Below, in pieces: positions 63,641 to 64,000 of a stretch of DNA of 64,000 bases. The notes below the pieces were generated by a model that had not been told where the DNA came from, did no database searches, and saw only the letters and a program-made list of their open reading frames with translations. The DNA is from Leishmania martiniquensis (taxonomy: Eukaryota > Euglenozoa > Kinetoplastea > Trypanosomatida > Trypanosomatidae). The DNA is taken from the NCBI RefSeq assembly GCF_017916325.1, contig NC_090146.1, positions 482,501-546,500 of the forward strand, given 5' to 3'. The stretch's first letter is position 1. Each line of letters opens with the position of its first letter. A program made the position numbers and the translations under genes.

Positions 63641-64000
63641 GCAAAAACAGCACGGCCATCGACGCGCGTGTCGCTCTCTCTCTATATCCTTTTTTTTCCC
63701 ACCTCTCTGAAGCCTGAAGTGTGCACAAGTCGAAGTGTCCGCTCGTCTGCCATGCCCTTTCTGCTCACAGACGTAAAAAGAAAAGAACAATATACCCGAC
63801 GCACACTGGTGGTGGGTGCGGTGCTAGGGCTTCGTCTCGTGCACTGAGCGTGCAGAAAGGGGCACACAGGGAGTGGTCGGAACGCGCAAGCACCACCACC
63901 ACCATTGCCGTTTCCCTTCGTTGTTTCGCTCGGCTGTGCTGCCAGGAAAAACGCGCTTGGCCCGCTTGGGCGAAGCACCAGAGGGCAGGCTGCATGCTGC
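63641..64000. other. 3' flank of TatD-like gene
   Basis: 360 bases of mixed sequence with a T-run and a CACCACC cluster. No gene seen before the window ends. Confidence 0.6.

Overview
The window is nuclear DNA of a kinetoplastid, almost certainly Leishmania. All supported genes lie on the + strand, none shows an intron, coding DNA is GC-rich with strong G/C third-position bias, and genes are separated by long pyrimidine-rich, (GT)n/(CA)n-rich spacers. This fits a polycistronic unit processed by spliced-leader (SL) trans-splicing. In most cases a polypyrimidine tract and AG precede the chosen ATG, which is the first ATG after that AG. No promoter, CRISPR, operon or bacterial-type signal is expected or seen.

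Layout, left half (1-25 kb), conserved eukaryotic genes: 3' part of SEC31 (COPII coat), eRF3/Sup35 (translation termination, with a Q/G/Y-rich N-terminus), an Oxa1/YidC-type mitochondrial insertase, 40S ribosomal protein S15A/uS8, a TMEM184/OST-alpha seven-helix membrane protein with a C-terminal four-cysteine knuckle, and SKP1 (SCF ubiquitin ligase adaptor). About 6.7 kb without a convincing gene follows. It carries a long near-perfect inverted repeat close to the SKP1 stop.

Right half (25-58 kb): a tandem array of four full-length ABCA-subfamily transporters (25417-31038, 33917-39718, 43126-48576, 52901-58258), each with TMD1-NBD1-TMD2-NBD2 layout and canonical nucleotide-binding motifs. 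A 243-codon ORF (32222-32953) holds only the distal half of NBD2. The array is a mosaic. Long stretches of the NBDs and adjoining membrane segments look identical at the nucleotide level between copies, while the two large extracytoplasmic loops and the N-terminal tails are very different. This points to recurrent gene conversion combined with diversification of the ectodomains, and it is the most interesting feature here. A balanced-composition block near 41.7-42.5 kb inside the array looks like a degenerate SIDER/DIRE-type retroposon.

The last gene (62633-63640) is a TATDN1-like TatD nuclease. All calls come from reading the sequence; no database search was run. Identity statements between array copies are by eye and constant offset, not from an alignment program.
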